A stretch of DNA of 64,000 nt from Gp1-AA122 sp036378535 (GCA_036378535.1 DASUWH010000080.1:1-64000); one strand, 5' to 3'. Shown: positions 48,362 through 57,348, counted from the first letter of the stretch. Made by a program: numbers and translations. Notes: generated by a model not told the origin, from the letters alone.

Positions 48362-51034
48362 TTACTGAATCAGCGTTCCGCTCCCGTTGCCGTTCTCCCC
48401 TTCTGGTGGGATAACCACAGCCGCGGCCACGCGGTCGCCCGGTTCGAGTTGCAGCAACCGCACACCTTGCGCCGCCCTCCCGGATTCGCGGATGGTGCTC
48501 GAGTCCATGCGGATGATCTTGCCGTAATGGCTGATCAGCATGACTTCCGACTCTTCCGTGACCTGGGCAATGCCGACCACTTTGCCGTTGCGCTCGGTGG
48601 TTTTTACGTTGATCACGCCTGAACCTCCGCGGCCCTGCAGGCGGTATTCGTCGGCAGGAGTGCGCTTGCCGAATCCGTTCTCGGTAACCGAAAGGATCAG
48701 CGAGCCCTTCACCGGGATGGTCTCGTCGGTCGCGGTGGCTTCGACTCCAGTTTTCGCCTTGACCTTCTCGGCCTCGGCTTCCGCTTTTTTGGCGTCTTTC
48801 GGAGTAGTGGCCATGCCAACGATGTAGTCGCCCTTATCGAGATTCATGCCGCGAACGCCGTAGGCGGGACGTCCCATCGAGCGCACATCATTTTCGTCGA
48901 AGCGAATCGCCTGACCATCGTGAGAGGCGAGGAAGATGAGCTGGTTGCCGTCAGTCAGAGTAGTTCCGACCAACTCGTCGTCCTTGTCGATGCCGATGGC
49001 GATAATTCCCCGCGACATCACGTTCGAAAAGTCTTTCAATTCGGTCTTCTTTACCGTGCCTTTGCGGGTGGCAAAAAAGATATACCGGCCCTCTTCCTCG
49101 AGGTTGCGAACCGCGAGCAGAGTGCGCACAGTTTCACCGGCCTGCAAGGAAACCAGGTTGCCGATGTGTTTGCCCTTGCCGGCGGCGCCGACATCAGGGA
49201 TCTCATAAACCTTCAGCCAATAGACGCGGCCGGTGTTGGTGAAGATCAGAATGTAGGCGTGGGTCGAGGCGATGAACAGATGCTCGACGAAATCCTCGTC
49301 GCGCGTCTTCATGCCAGTGCGGCCCGTGCCTCCGCGGCGCTGCATGCGGTAGGTCGAGATCGGCGTGCGTTTCAGGTAGCCGGAGTGGCTGACCGTGACT
49401 GCCACCTGCTCGTCGGCGATCAGGTCTTCCAGCTTGATCTCGGCAGCCTCGTCCTCGATGACCGTGCGGCGCTCGTCGCCGTACTGCTTCTTCACCTCTT
49501 CGAGTTCCTTTACGATCACATTGCGCAGCTTCTTTTCCGAGCTGAGAATCGATTCCAATTCGGCGATGGTTTCCCGAACCTGCTTCAACTCATTGATAAT
49601 CTCGTCGATCGAAAGACGAGTGAGGCGGTGCAGTTGCAGTTCGAGGATGGCATCGGCCTGCTTCGTGGTGAACGGATTCTCGAGCTTAGGCGCGCGCCCG
49701 GTGGTGTTGATGTCAATTTTCTTGCCGCCGAAGTAGGCGACCAGGTTGTCGCGCGCGTCGGCACGGTTGGCGCTGCCCCGGATGATTGCGATCACGTTGT
49801 CCAGGTGATCGAGCGCAACCTTGTAGCCTTCCAAAATGTGTTCGCGGTCGCGGGCTTTGTCCAGCAAGAACACCGTGCGCCGACGAACCACATCGACTCG
49901 GTGATCGATGAAGTATTGGATCGCCTGCTTCAGTCCCATTTCCTTGGGCTGGCCGTTGGCCACCGCCAGGAAAATCATGCTGAAGCTCTCCTGCATGGAG
50001 GTGTGCTTGAACAACTGGTTGAGCACAATCTGCGGTTCGGCCCCACGCTTGAGCTCGATCACAATGCGCATGCCTTCGCGACTGCTGAAATCGTTGAGGT
50101 CCGCAATATCATCGATGGTCTTGTTGTTCACCAGCTCGGCAATGCGCTTGACCAGCGAAGCCTTGTTCACCTGGTAGGGAATTTCAGTTACGACGATGGC
50201 CTGCCTATCCTTGGTCAGGTTCTCGATGGCGGCCTTGGCCCGCATCATGAAGCGGCCGCGCCCGGTTTTGTAAGCTTCCGCAATTCCTGATTTGCCGTGA
50301 ATGATTCCGTAGGTCGGGAAGTCGGGGCCCTGCACGTACTTCATCAGGTCGGCAAGACTGGCCGCAGGATTGTTGATCAGCGTAATCGTGGCGTCGACAA
50401 TCTCGGTCAAGTTGTGCGGTGGGATATTCGTGGCCATGCCGACGGCGATTCCGTTGGAACCGTTGATCAGCAGGTTCGGAATCTTGGTCGGAAGAACAAC
50501 CGGTTCCATCGTCGACTCGTCAAAGTTGGGAACGAAGTCCACCGTGTCTTTATCGATGTCGGCGAGCAGATCCTCCGCGATCTGGGTCATGCGGCATTCG
50601 GTGTACCTATACGCCGCTGCGGGATCGCCATCGACAGAGCCGAAATTTCCTTGTCCATCTACCAGGGGATAGCGCATGGAAAACGGCTGCGCCATGCGAA
50701 CCAGCGCGTCGTACAACGCCATATCGCCATGTGGATGGTATTTACCCAGGCATTCGCCGACCACCTTGGCGCATTTCACGTACTTGCGATTGTGCAGGAT
50801 GCCCATGTCGTGCATCGCGTAGAGAATGCGGCGATGCACTGGCTTGAGACCGTCGCGAATGTCGGGCAGCGCGCGGCCGATGATGACCGACATCGAATAG
50901 TCGAGATACGACCGCCGCATCTCCTCTTCAATATTGATGGGCTGAATATTGAGCGCACCGGGACCCCCGGCGCCACCTCCGCCATCACCGGGCGGGGGAG
51001 TCAACGGAAGTTGGGGATTTTGTTCATCTGCCAT
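48362..51034 (-). CDS. gyrA: DNA gyrase subunit A
   Basis: 890 residues. Tower and catalytic domain: DYSMSVIIGRALPDIRDGLK, catalytic Tyr in AAYRYTECRM, and the C-terminal beta-pinwheel with GyrA box QRRGGTG, so it is gyrase rather than topoisomerase IV. A Gly/Pro-rich N-terminal extension (about 30 residues) precedes the conserved part. At the quinolone pocket (GKYHPHGDMALYD) residue 105 is Met at the position of E. coli Ser83; Asp109 corresponds to Asp87. Unusually it is transcribed toward the origin and away from gyrB, with mscL between. Confidence 0.97.
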   Translation of the reverse strand: MADEQNPQLPLTPPPGDGGGGAGGPGALNIQPINIEEEMRRSYLDYSMSVIIGRALPDIRDGLKPVHRRILYAMHDMGILHNRKYVKCAKVVGECLGKYHPHGDMALYDALVRMAQPFSMRYPLVDGQGNFGSVDGDPAAAYRYTECRMTQIAEDLLADIDKDTVDFVPNFDESTMEPVVLPTKIPNLLINGSNGIAVGMATNIPPHNLTEIVDATITLINNPAASLADLMKYVQGPDFPTYGIIHGKSGIAEAYKTGRGRFMMRAKAAIENLTKDRQAIVVTEIPYQVNKASLVKRIAELVNNKTIDDIADLNDFSSREGMRIVIELKRGAEPQIVLNQLFKHTSMQESFSMIFLAVANGQPKEMGLKQAIQYFIDHRVDVVRRRTVFLLDKARDREHILEGYKVALDHLDNVIAIIRGSANRADARDNLVAYFGGKKIDINTTGRAPKLENPFTTKQADAILELQLHRLTRLSIDEIINELKQVRETIAELESILSSEKKLRNVIVKELEEVKKQYGDERRTVIEDEAAEIKLEDLIADEQVAVTVSHSGYLKRTPISTYRMQRRGGTGRTGMKTRDEDFVEHLFIASTHAYILIFTNTGRVYWLKVYEIPDVGAAGKGKHIGNLVSLQAGETVRTLLAVRNLEEEGRYIFFATRKGTVKKTELKDFSNVMSRGIIAIGIDKDDELVGTTLTDGNQLIFLASHDGQAIRFDENDVRSMGRPAYGVRGMNLDKGDYIVGMATTPKDAKKAEAEAEKVKAKTGVEATATDETIPVKGSLILSVTENGFGKRTPADEYRLQGRGGSGVINVKTTERNGKVVGIAQVTEESEVMLISHYGKIIRMDSSTIRESGRAAQGVRLLQLEPGDRVAAAVVIPPEGENGNGSGTLIQ

Positions 51035-51070
51035 AAAAGCTTCTAGCTCCTAGCCTCTAGCTGCCAGCAA
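51034..51070. repeat. CTAG-rich repeat beside gyrA start
   Basis: AGCTTCTAGCTCCTAGCCTC and following TAGCTGCCAGCAA match the arms at 40213-40240. It begins right at the gyrA start codon, so it lies in the 5' leader of gyrA. Confidence 0.6.
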
Positions 51071-51076
51071 TCCACA

Positions 51077-51190
51077 GTAGGCGAGCTGCGCTCGTCTGCC
51101 CAGGCGAGGGCGTCTGGGCCTACGTGTTATTAATACGGAATAGCGTAGGGGCAGGTGCCCTCACCTGCCCAGCCGAGCGAAGCTCGGCTC
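51077..51190. repeat. Dispersed hairpin repeat, two copies
   Basis: 51077-51126 and 51143-51190. The first reads GCGAGC-TGC-GCTCGTC, then CAGGCGAGGGCGTCTGGGCC and TACGTG; the second CGTAGGGGCAGGTGCCCTCA then CACCTGCCC and AGCCGAGCGAAGCTCGGCT. Stem arms differ from other copies but still pair. Between gyrA and mscL, with an ATCCGTG-type repeat following (51201-51221). Confidence 0.7.
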
Positions 51191-51448
51191 CAAGGCTCTC
51201 TAATCCGTGTAAATCCATGCCTGATTTCTGGAATTCGGGGCGAGATATTTGCTCGTTCGAATGTCGTAAACACCTGCATTTACAGGAGGTTAATCGCCCT
51301 GAGAGCTGTACTGATTATACCATGCAGAGCCGTCCCAGCAGGCGCTTGGGAGTGTTGAACGCGGTGCCGGACACGCGTAGGTTCCGGGCTTGACCGCAAC
51401 AGGGTCAGGGCGTAGAGTGGCGGCCAAATCGGCTTCCTGGAGGCACTT

Positions 51449-51871
51449 ATGCTGAAGGGCTTCAAACAGTTCATTCTTCGCGGCAACGTAGTCGATATGG
51501 CGGTTGGCGTGGTCATCGGCGCGGCCTTCGCCGGCGTGGTAGGTGCTTTTACAAAAGATCTTCTTACCCCGCTGATCGCCGCCATCGTAGGCAAGCCCGA
51601 CTTCTCCGCCATCAAATTCACCGTCAATGGCAGCATGTTCGCGGTGGGAGACTTCATCAACGCGGCCGTGGCGTTCCTGCTGGTCGCAGCCGCTGTGTAT
51701 TTCTTTGTTGTAACCCCAATCAATGCTTTGGTCTCGCGTATGCGGAAAGCTCCGGCCCCAGCCGATCCGACTACCAAGAAGTGTCCGGAGTGCCTGAGCG
51801 AGATTCCGATCGATGCCCGCCGCTGCGCGCATTGTGCACAGCCGGTGGCGAGGCAAGCGGCTGCCGACTAG
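51449..51871 (+). CDS. mscL: Large-conductance mechanosensitive channel with zinc ribbon
   Basis: 140 residues. The channel part (1-100) has MLKGFKQFILRGNVVDMAVGVVIGAAF (N-terminal helix and TM1, with the first words of the MscL signature), and TM2 INAAVAFLLVAAAVYFFVV. It releases solutes on hypo-osmotic shock. After the normal end, residues 112-129 add a CPEC...CAHC zinc ribbon (Cys112, 115, 126, 129), absent from E. coli MscL. GGAGG lies 6 nt before the ATG. Next to gyrA and gyrB but unrelated to them. Confidence 0.95.
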   Translation: MLKGFKQFILRGNVVDMAVGVVIGAAFAGVVGAFTKDLLTPLIAAIVGKPDFSAIKFTVNGSMFAVGDFINAAVAFLLVAAAVYFFVVTPINALVSRMRKAPAPADPTTKKCPECLSEIPIDARRCAHCAQPVARQAAAD

Positions 51872-51946
51872 TGTGGCGCGGGCATTCCTGCCCGCGAATC
51901 TTTTGTACGGGCAAAACGCCGCGGACAGGAATGTCCGCGCCACACG
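51870..51946. repeat. GTGTGGCGCGG inverted-end repeat
   Basis: Starts GTGTGGCGCGGGCATTCCTG and ends GCGGACAGGAATGTCCGCGC-CACAC, so the ends are inverted (GTGTGGCGCGG/CCGCGCCACAC) and can fold around a 76-bp unit. Its left end touches the mscL stop. Relatives at 22585-22610 and 59159-59243. Confidence 0.65.
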
Positions 51947-51974
51947 GGATCACACGATCCGATAAGATGAGGCG

Positions 51975-52586
51975 ATGCGTATGCTGCTCGTCATCGTCTT
52001 GGCCATGAGTGCGGTGCTGCTCCGGGCTCAGGAGTCGCCGGCCGTACACTCGCGGCGCGGAATCGAACCAGGCTCGATCGAGAATGGCACTTACCTAAAC
52101 CCCGCTTTCGGCTTCCAATACAAGGTTCCTTTCGGTTGGGTGGACCGCACCGAGCAGATGCGCGACCCCGCTGCTGATTCAAGCAAATCTATATTGCTGC
52201 TAGCTACGTTCGAGAGACCGCCAGAAGCAAAAGACGACAGCGTCAATTCCGCTGTGGTGATCACGGCCGAAAGCACATCGGCGTACCCTGGTCTGAAGAC
52301 CGCCGCCGATTATTTCGTTCCGCTCTCTGATATCGCTACCAGTAAAGGCTTCAGCGTTACAAACGAGCCGTACTATTTCAGCGTAGGTTCCAGGAGAGTC
52401 GTTCGCGGCGATTTCAGCAAGAAAGTTGACGCTGTCACGATGTACCAGTCATCAATCGTCGTGCTGGAGAAAGGCTACTTTGTTTCGTTCACATTTCTGG
52501 GCGGAGGGGAGGATGAGGTCAACGAATCCATCGAAAACCTGAGCTTCTTGTGGGCGGGCGCAAAACGCATGACCAAGGCAAAATGA
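51975..52586 (+). CDS. Exported hypothetical protein
   Basis: 203 residues with a signal peptide (MRMLLVIVLAMSAVLLRAQ). Mature part: EPGSIENGTYLNPAFGFQYKV, PFGWVDRTEQM and NESIENLSFLW resemble lipoprotein-like or DUF-type proteins with a cysteine-free beta fold (PsbP/DcrB-like wording NPAFGFQYKVPFGW). A PsbP-like or DcrB-like fold is a guess. Monocistronic between mscL and gyrB. Confidence 0.65.
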   Translation: MRMLLVIVLAMSAVLLRAQESPAVHSRRGIEPGSIENGTYLNPAFGFQYKVPFGWVDRTEQMRDPAADSSKSILLLATFERPPEAKDDSVNSAVVITAESTSAYPGLKTAADYFVPLSDIATSKGFSVTNEPYYFSVGSRRVVRGDFSKKVDAVTMYQSSIVVLEKGYFVSFTFLGGGEDEVNESIENLSFLWAGAKRMTKAK

Positions 52587-52665
52587 TGCCCAAAATGGCC
52601 CCTGTAACCCCCTCAATTCACGCCCTTTACTGCCCCGGTTCCCGCCTCCGAAAAGGCAGCTTTCG

Positions 52666-52674
52666 TGGTATAAT
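52666..52674 (+). promoter_or_regulatory. Extended -10 promoter, probably gyrB
   Basis: TGGTATAAT: a perfect TATAAT at 52669-52674 preceded by TGN. No good -35 is seen, as expected for an extended -10. About 117 nt upstream of the gyrB ATG. Confidence 0.55.
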
Positions 52675-52790
52675 TTGCTTAGCTCTGGATACCTCTAAGT
52701 TCTAATAAATTCAATAATTTGAGGTCTCCCAAGCGTATCCGGAAAGTGCTGCCAGCCTCGCGCTTGAATCGAGCATTTCCATGGAGCTGA

Positions 52791-55421
52791 ATGGCCACAA
52801 AAGAGACGATCACCCCCACCGCTATCGCGGAGCAGAAAACGAAAGACGGTAAGAACCTTCCAGCCAACGGGAACGCGGATTACACCGCCGACTCGATCAA
52901 AGTTCTGGGCGGCATGGAAGCCGTGCGCAAACGGCCGGCGATGTACATTGGCTCGACCGGTGACATGGGATTACACCATCTGGTGTATGAAGTCGTCGAC
53001 AACTCGGTTGACGAGGCGCTGGCCGGATTCGCCGACAAGATCGAAGTCACAATCCACATCGATAACTCCATTACGGTAGTCGACAACGGACGCGGTATTC
53101 CGGTCGACACCATGGACATCGATGGCGAGAAAGTTCCTGCCTGCCAGGTAGTCATGACCAAGCTGCACGCCGGCGGAAAATTCGATTCCTCGACCTACAA
53201 AGTTTCCGGCGGGCTGCACGGTGTTGGCGTGTCGTGCGTGAACGCGCTTAGCGAAGAACTGGAACTGGAAATCTGGCGTGACGGTTTTACCTGGGAGCAG
53301 ACCTATTCCAAGGGCGAGCCTACCAGCAAACTGCGAAAAGCCGGGGCAGCCAAAGTCAAGACCGGAACCAAGGTCCATTTCCTGCCCGATAGATCCATCT
53401 TCACGGCGACTGAGTACAACTTCGATACTCTGGCGCAGCGCCTGCGCGAATTGGCGTTCCTCAACAAAGGCCTGCTGATTACGCTGACCGACGAGCGCAC
53501 CACCGATCCCAAGACGGGTGAGCCCAAGACAGCGGAATTCAAATACAACGGCGGCATCGCGGAATTCATTAAGCACCTGAACCGCGGCAAGTCGGTGCTG
53601 CACGACAAACCGATTTATATGGAAGCCGACAAGGATTCCGTCCACATCGAGATCGGCTTGCAGTACAACGATGGCTATTCGGAATCCGTGTTCAGCTTCG
53701 CCAACAATATCAACACCGTGGATGGCGGCACGCACCTGTCCGGCTTCCGGACCGCTCTGACCCGCACCATCAATTACGCAGGCCAGCAGATGAGCCTGTT
53801 CAAAGACGTGAAAGAAAATCTGAGCGGTGATGACGTGCGCGAAGGCTTGGTCGCGGTAATCAGCGTGAAGCTGCCGCAGCCCCAGTTCGAAGGCCAGACC
53901 AAGGGCAAGCTCAATTCCGATATCGCCGGCGTTGTGCAGGCAGTGGTAAACGAGAAACTGGGAGCATTCTTCGAACAGAACCAGACAGTCGCGCGCAAGA
54001 TCATCAACAAAGCGATCGACGCTGCCCGGGCACGCGAAGCCGCCCGCAAGGCCCGCGATCTCACCCGCCGCAAAGGCGCGCTGGATGGCGGAGGCCTGCC
54101 GGGCAAGCTGGCGGACTGCTCCGAGCGTCAGCCGGATCGCTGCGAGTTGTTCCTGGTCGAGGGCGAATCCGCAGGTGGAACAGCCAAGCAGGGCCGCGAC
54201 CGCCGCTTCCAGGCGATTCTTCCGCTCAAGGGAAAGATTCTGAACGTCGAAAAGGCGCGTTACGACAAGATGCTCGGCCACGAAGAAATTCGCGCCATGA
54301 TCACGGCGCTGGGCACCGGCATTGCCAAGGATGACTTCGATCCCAGCAAGCTGCGCTACGCCAAAATCATCCTCATGACCGACGCTGACGTCGACGGCAG
54401 CCACATCCGCACCCTGCTGCTCACGTTCTTCTTTCGCCACATGCAGGAGCTGATCAAACGCAACAACGTGTATATCGCGCAGCCCCCGCTTTACGGAATC
54501 AAGAAAGGCAAGTCGCACCAGTACATCAAGGACGATCGCGAATTCGTGAAGGTGATGGTGAAGCGCGCCTCGGAAGGTTTGATCGTACGCTACGGCGAGG
54601 GCGCGGCCAAGCTGGAAGGCGCGGCTCTTTCGAAATTCATCACCGTGCTGAACGAGTACTTGGGATTTTTCGACAAGGTGGACAAGCGTGTGCGCAACGA
54701 GCGCGTCACCGAGTTGCTGCCTAAGCTCGATCTCTCGAAGCGACTCGATTTCGAAGGCGACAAGAAGACGCCGCCCAAGAAGCTGGAGAAGCTCGAAAAA
54801 GAGTTGACGAAAATCTCCAAAGATCAGGGCTTCAAGAGCGTGGAAATGCATTTCGACGAAGAGCACAATCTTTGGGAGCTGGCCTTCGTCAATGCGCAAG
54901 GCGCCGAACATCGCATCCACTGGGAACTGGTGTCCAGCCCTGAGTACCGCCAGATGGTGGCCAAGTTCAAGCAGATCGAGACCTATATGGAGCCGCCCTT
55001 CGTAGTGGAAACGGTGATCAAAGGCGCCACGAACGGAAAAGACGGTGACGAGGAATTGAGCGACGCCGAGCGCGAGGACCTGGAGAAGACGGCCAGGAAG
55101 ACCACCAAAGCGCAACCGAAGCTGAAAACGAAAGAGCCGGTGGTGGTCGAGAAAAATACGCCGCGCGAGTTGTTCGACTACGTGCTCGCCGAAGGCCGCA
55201 AGGACTACATGGTCCAACGCTATAAGGGTCTGGGCGAAATGACCGCCGAACAGCTATGGGAGACAACCATGGACCCGGAGCGGCGCACGCTGTTATCGGT
55301 CAAGTTGGAAGATATCGCCGAGACTGAAACCATCTTCACCACGCTGATGGGCGAAGACGTGGAAGCGCGCCGCAAGTTCATCGAAGATAACGCCCTCGAT
55401 GTGAAGAACCTCGACATCTAA
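52791..55421 (+). CDS. gyrB: DNA gyrase subunit B
   Basis: 876 residues. GHKL ATPase domain with VDNSVDEA, DNGRGIPV and GLHGVGVSCVNAL; TOPRIM with VEGESAGGTAKQGRDR, LPLKGKILNVEKAR and TDADVDGSHIRTL; C-terminal YKGLGEMTAEQLWETTM. An insertion of about 160-plus residues within TOPRIM (about 590-760, HRIHWELVSSPEYRQMV) resembles the Gram-negative type and ends in a Lys/Thr-rich linker. At the GyrB quinolone pocket Glu459 stands where E. coli has Asp426. Divergent relative to gyrA. Downstream is a repeat. Confidence 0.97.
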   Translation: MATKETITPTAIAEQKTKDGKNLPANGNADYTADSIKVLGGMEAVRKRPAMYIGSTGDMGLHHLVYEVVDNSVDEALAGFADKIEVTIHIDNSITVVDNGRGIPVDTMDIDGEKVPACQVVMTKLHAGGKFDSSTYKVSGGLHGVGVSCVNALSEELELEIWRDGFTWEQTYSKGEPTSKLRKAGAAKVKTGTKVHFLPDRSIFTATEYNFDTLAQRLRELAFLNKGLLITLTDERTTDPKTGEPKTAEFKYNGGIAEFIKHLNRGKSVLHDKPIYMEADKDSVHIEIGLQYNDGYSESVFSFANNINTVDGGTHLSGFRTALTRTINYAGQQMSLFKDVKENLSGDDVREGLVAVISVKLPQPQFEGQTKGKLNSDIAGVVQAVVNEKLGAFFEQNQTVARKIINKAIDAARAREAARKARDLTRRKGALDGGGLPGKLADCSERQPDRCELFLVEGESAGGTAKQGRDRRFQAILPLKGKILNVEKARYDKMLGHEEIRAMITALGTGIAKDDFDPSKLRYAKIILMTDADVDGSHIRTLLLTFFFRHMQELIKRNNVYIAQPPLYGIKKGKSHQYIKDDREFVKVMVKRASEGLIVRYGEGAAKLEGAALSKFITVLNEYLGFFDKVDKRVRNERVTELLPKLDLSKRLDFEGDKKTPPKKLEKLEKELTKISKDQGFKSVEMHFDEEHNLWELAFVNAQGAEHRIHWELVSSPEYRQMVAKFKQIETYMEPPFVVETVIKGATNGKDGDEELSDAEREDLEKTARKTTKAQPKLKTKEPVVVEKNTPRELFDYVLAEGRKDYMVQRYKGLGEMTAEQLWETTMDPERRTLLSVKLEDIAETETIFTTLMGEDVEARRKFIEDNALDVKNLDI

Positions 55422-55433
55422 TTTTCCACTGCT

Positions 55434-55564
55434 TACGTAGGCCCAGACGCCCCGTCTGGGCAGGCGAGCGGAGCTCGCCTGTTCTTTGCATTGCCATGCT
55501 GAGCTGCATGCCCAAGAAACGGGGCTGCGCTCGGCCGGGCCGGTGAGGGTGCCCGCCCTACGCG
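55434..55564. repeat. Dispersed hairpin repeat, paired units
   Basis: TACGTAGGCCCAGACGCCCC, then CGTCTGGGC and GGCGAGC-GGA-GCTCGCC form the left unit. The right unit (from about 55520) is GGGGCTGCGCTCGGCC...GGTGAGGGTGCCCGCCCTACG in reverse orientation and is more degenerate. It lies just after the gyrB stop, before the HU gene (convergent). Confidence 0.65.
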
Positions 55565-55566
55565 CC

Positions 55567-55600
55567 TCAAAAAATCAAACGGCAGGGCCGCCCCTGCCGT
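55567..55600 (-). terminator. Rho-independent terminator of the HU gene
   Basis: Inverted repeat AAACGGCAGGG/CCCTGCCGTTT (55575-55600) followed on the minus strand by a T-rich run (AAAAAAT on plus, 55567-55573). It is 25 nt after the HU stop. Confidence 0.85.
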
Positions 55601-55624
55601 TTCTCTAATGAAACCGGTCTTCCT

Positions 55625-55906
55625 TTACTTCCCTTTATTGACAGCCTTTTTGAGTTCGGCCCCAGGGGTGAATTTGGCGACGCGGCGGGCAGCGATCTTA
55701 ATGGTTGCGCCCGTTTGCGGGTTGCGCCCGTTCCGGGCTTTTCTCTGCGATACAGAGAAGGTTCCGAAACCAATCAGGGCCACCCGATCTCCCTTCTTCA
55801 GCGATGAAGTGATGCTCTCCACCGCGGTATCAATGGCGGTTCCGGCGGCAGCCTTGCTGATGCCGGCGCCCGCTGCGATGCGATCGATGAGATCGGCTTT
55901 GTTCAT
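55625..55906 (-). CDS. hup: HU-family DNA-binding protein
   Basis: 93 residues, standard HU/IHF size. MNKADLIDRIAAGAGISKAA at the start, GDRVALIGFGTFSVSQRKAR in the core, RNGRNPQTGATIKIAAR in the DNA-binding arm, and FTPGAELKKAVN at the end. A nucleoid protein that bends DNA non-specifically. A GGAG-rich ribosome-binding site (AGGAG) lies just upstream. Convergent with gyrB with a strong terminator between. Confidence 0.95.
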   Translation of the reverse strand: MNKADLIDRIAAGAGISKAAAGTAIDTAVESITSSLKKGDRVALIGFGTFSVSQRKARNGRNPQTGATIKIAARRVAKFTPGAELKKAVNKGK

Positions 55907-56175
55907 TGTTTCTCCTGGTTAGGTTGTGGTTTGACCTCGCATGGGACGCGCCTTAGCGAGGTCGGAACCTAGCGGGAGCTATTTTCCTCTGAGTTTCCGG
56001 AATGTCAACTGTGGAAATCCGCGCCGGTAGCCAGATTTGCAAGGGGGCAGCCCCAAGTACCCGGCCGGCATCTCAGGGGCAATTGTTGGACCAGCGCGAA
56101 ACTTCGTTTGACAATCGGGTTTAGAGACTCGGCCAGGCTGGGGGTGGTCTGGGCAAGGGGCAGAAAGGCAGACGT

Positions 56176-56325
56176 ATGCGGTCCCTAAGCAAGGCATACA
56201 AACACTGGGTGGAGTGGTTTCCTACGCTGGTTCTGTTGGGCGTTCTTGCCGGAGCCTTGGGCGGTTTGGCTGTCGGAGTGATGAGTTCGCGCGTATCCTC
56301 CTCGACAACGGCCGCTCCTCAGTAA
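56176..56325 (+). CDS. Small single-helix membrane protein
   Basis: 49 residues (ATG 56176 to TAA 56325). One hydrophobic helix (WFPTLVLLGVLAGALGGLAVG, about 14-34 in parts) with basic N-terminus and Ser/Thr tail. AAAGG lies about 7 nt before the ATG. Short, so moderate confidence; no family known. Confidence 0.4.
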   Translation: MRSLSKAYKHWVEWFPTLVLLGVLAGALGGLAVGVMSSRVSSSTTAAPQ

Positions 56326-56513
56326 CAAGCTGCTGGTCTATTCGGCGGGCCGCGACTGGCCGCGGTAATCCGGGGCACGTGTGTCAACCCGCCTCTTTTT
56401 TCCTCCGTCGTCCACAACCGATAGGGCAACTTCACAGGATGTACACAGCCGGACCGGCATTTGTACTTGTATGATGGCCATCTCGGGTGCAGATTCAATA
56501 CGCGAGAAAATCG

Positions 56514-57287
56514 ATGACCAACGCTGCCGTGGAAGTGTGTCCAATCTGCGAAGGGACGGGATGGAGGATGCTGGCCTCTAGTCCCAATCAGCGCGTAACA
56601 CGGTGCCAGTGCCGCATTAAAGCTCGCGCCGAAGTGCTGCTGGCTGCATCCAGAATTCCCAAGCGCTACGAGCACTGTGCCCTCTGCAGCTTCACCACGG
56701 ACTTCCCCGCTGCTCACGGATCGTTGGCATTAGCTCACATAGCGGCTTCCAGGTTCGCGGAAGAGTACGATCCGCGCGACGGGACAGGGCTCCTGATTAT
56801 CGGCAAGATCGGTGTGGGCAAAACCCACCTTGCGGTCGGAATTATGAAGGAGCTGATACAGAATCGGGGCATTGCCTGTCTCTTCTACGACTACCGCGAG
56901 CTGCTCAAGGAAATCCAGAATTCCTACAATGCCTCGGTCCAAGCCACCGAGCTGGATGTCCTTCGCCCGGTCTTCGACACCGAGGTGCTGGTGCTTGATG
57001 AATTGGGAGCTGTTAAACCCACTGAGTGGGTTTGGGACACAGTCAGCCTGATTCTGAACACACGCTACAACCATAACCGCACAACGATAATTACCACGAA
57101 CTTTCCCGATGGTCCGCCGGCGCTGGGCAGCGGTTCGCTGTCAGCCGTCAGAAGCGCAACCCGCGAAGAAACTTTGGGCGATCGCATCGGCGAGAGAATG
57201 CGCTCCCGTTTGCACGAGATGTGCCGCATCCTGACGATGGACGGACAAGACTTCCGCCAGAAGTTCCGCAGCGCCAGCTTCCGATAA
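56514..57287 (+). CDS. DnaC/IstB-like ATP-binding helicase loader
   Basis: 257 residues from ATG 56514 (a GTG at 56487 would add nine). N-terminal zinc-ribbon-like cysteines (CPICEGTGW ... RCQCRIK), then a AAA+ core with Walker A GKIGVGKTHLAVG, Walker B VLVLDELG and sensor ITTNFPD. Resembles DnaC/DnaI replicative helicase loaders and IstB ATPases; no IS21 partner is near, so helicase loading is more likely than transposition. Located near the origin. Arg in RIGERMRSRLHEM is the expected finger region. Confidence 0.85.
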   Translation: MTNAAVEVCPICEGTGWRMLASSPNQRVTRCQCRIKARAEVLLAASRIPKRYEHCALCSFTTDFPAAHGSLALAHIAASRFAEEYDPRDGTGLLIIGKIGVGKTHLAVGIMKELIQNRGIACLFYDYRELLKEIQNSYNASVQATELDVLRPVFDTEVLVLDELGAVKPTEWVWDTVSLILNTRYNHNRTTIITTNFPDGPPALGSGSLSAVRSATREETLGDRIGERMRSRLHEMCRILTMDGQDFRQKFRSASFR

Positions 57288-57348
57288 ACACCCGCCCACG
57301 GACAAAGAGACGCCGAGAAGCACAAGAATTCTTTCAGCAAACCGAAAT

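Noticed and set aside
48920..50290. A 456-codon open frame antisense to gyrA
   Set aside because: Shadow of gyrA. No domain and no ribosome-binding site.
52971..55217. A 748-codon open frame antisense to gyrB
   Set aside because: gyrB on the plus strand is unmistakable; the antisense frame is a by-product of GC-rich codon use, with no family signature.
56514..57287. IstB of an IS21 element
   Set aside because: No istA, no IS ends and an N-terminal cysteine ribbon; a helicase loader near the origin fits better.
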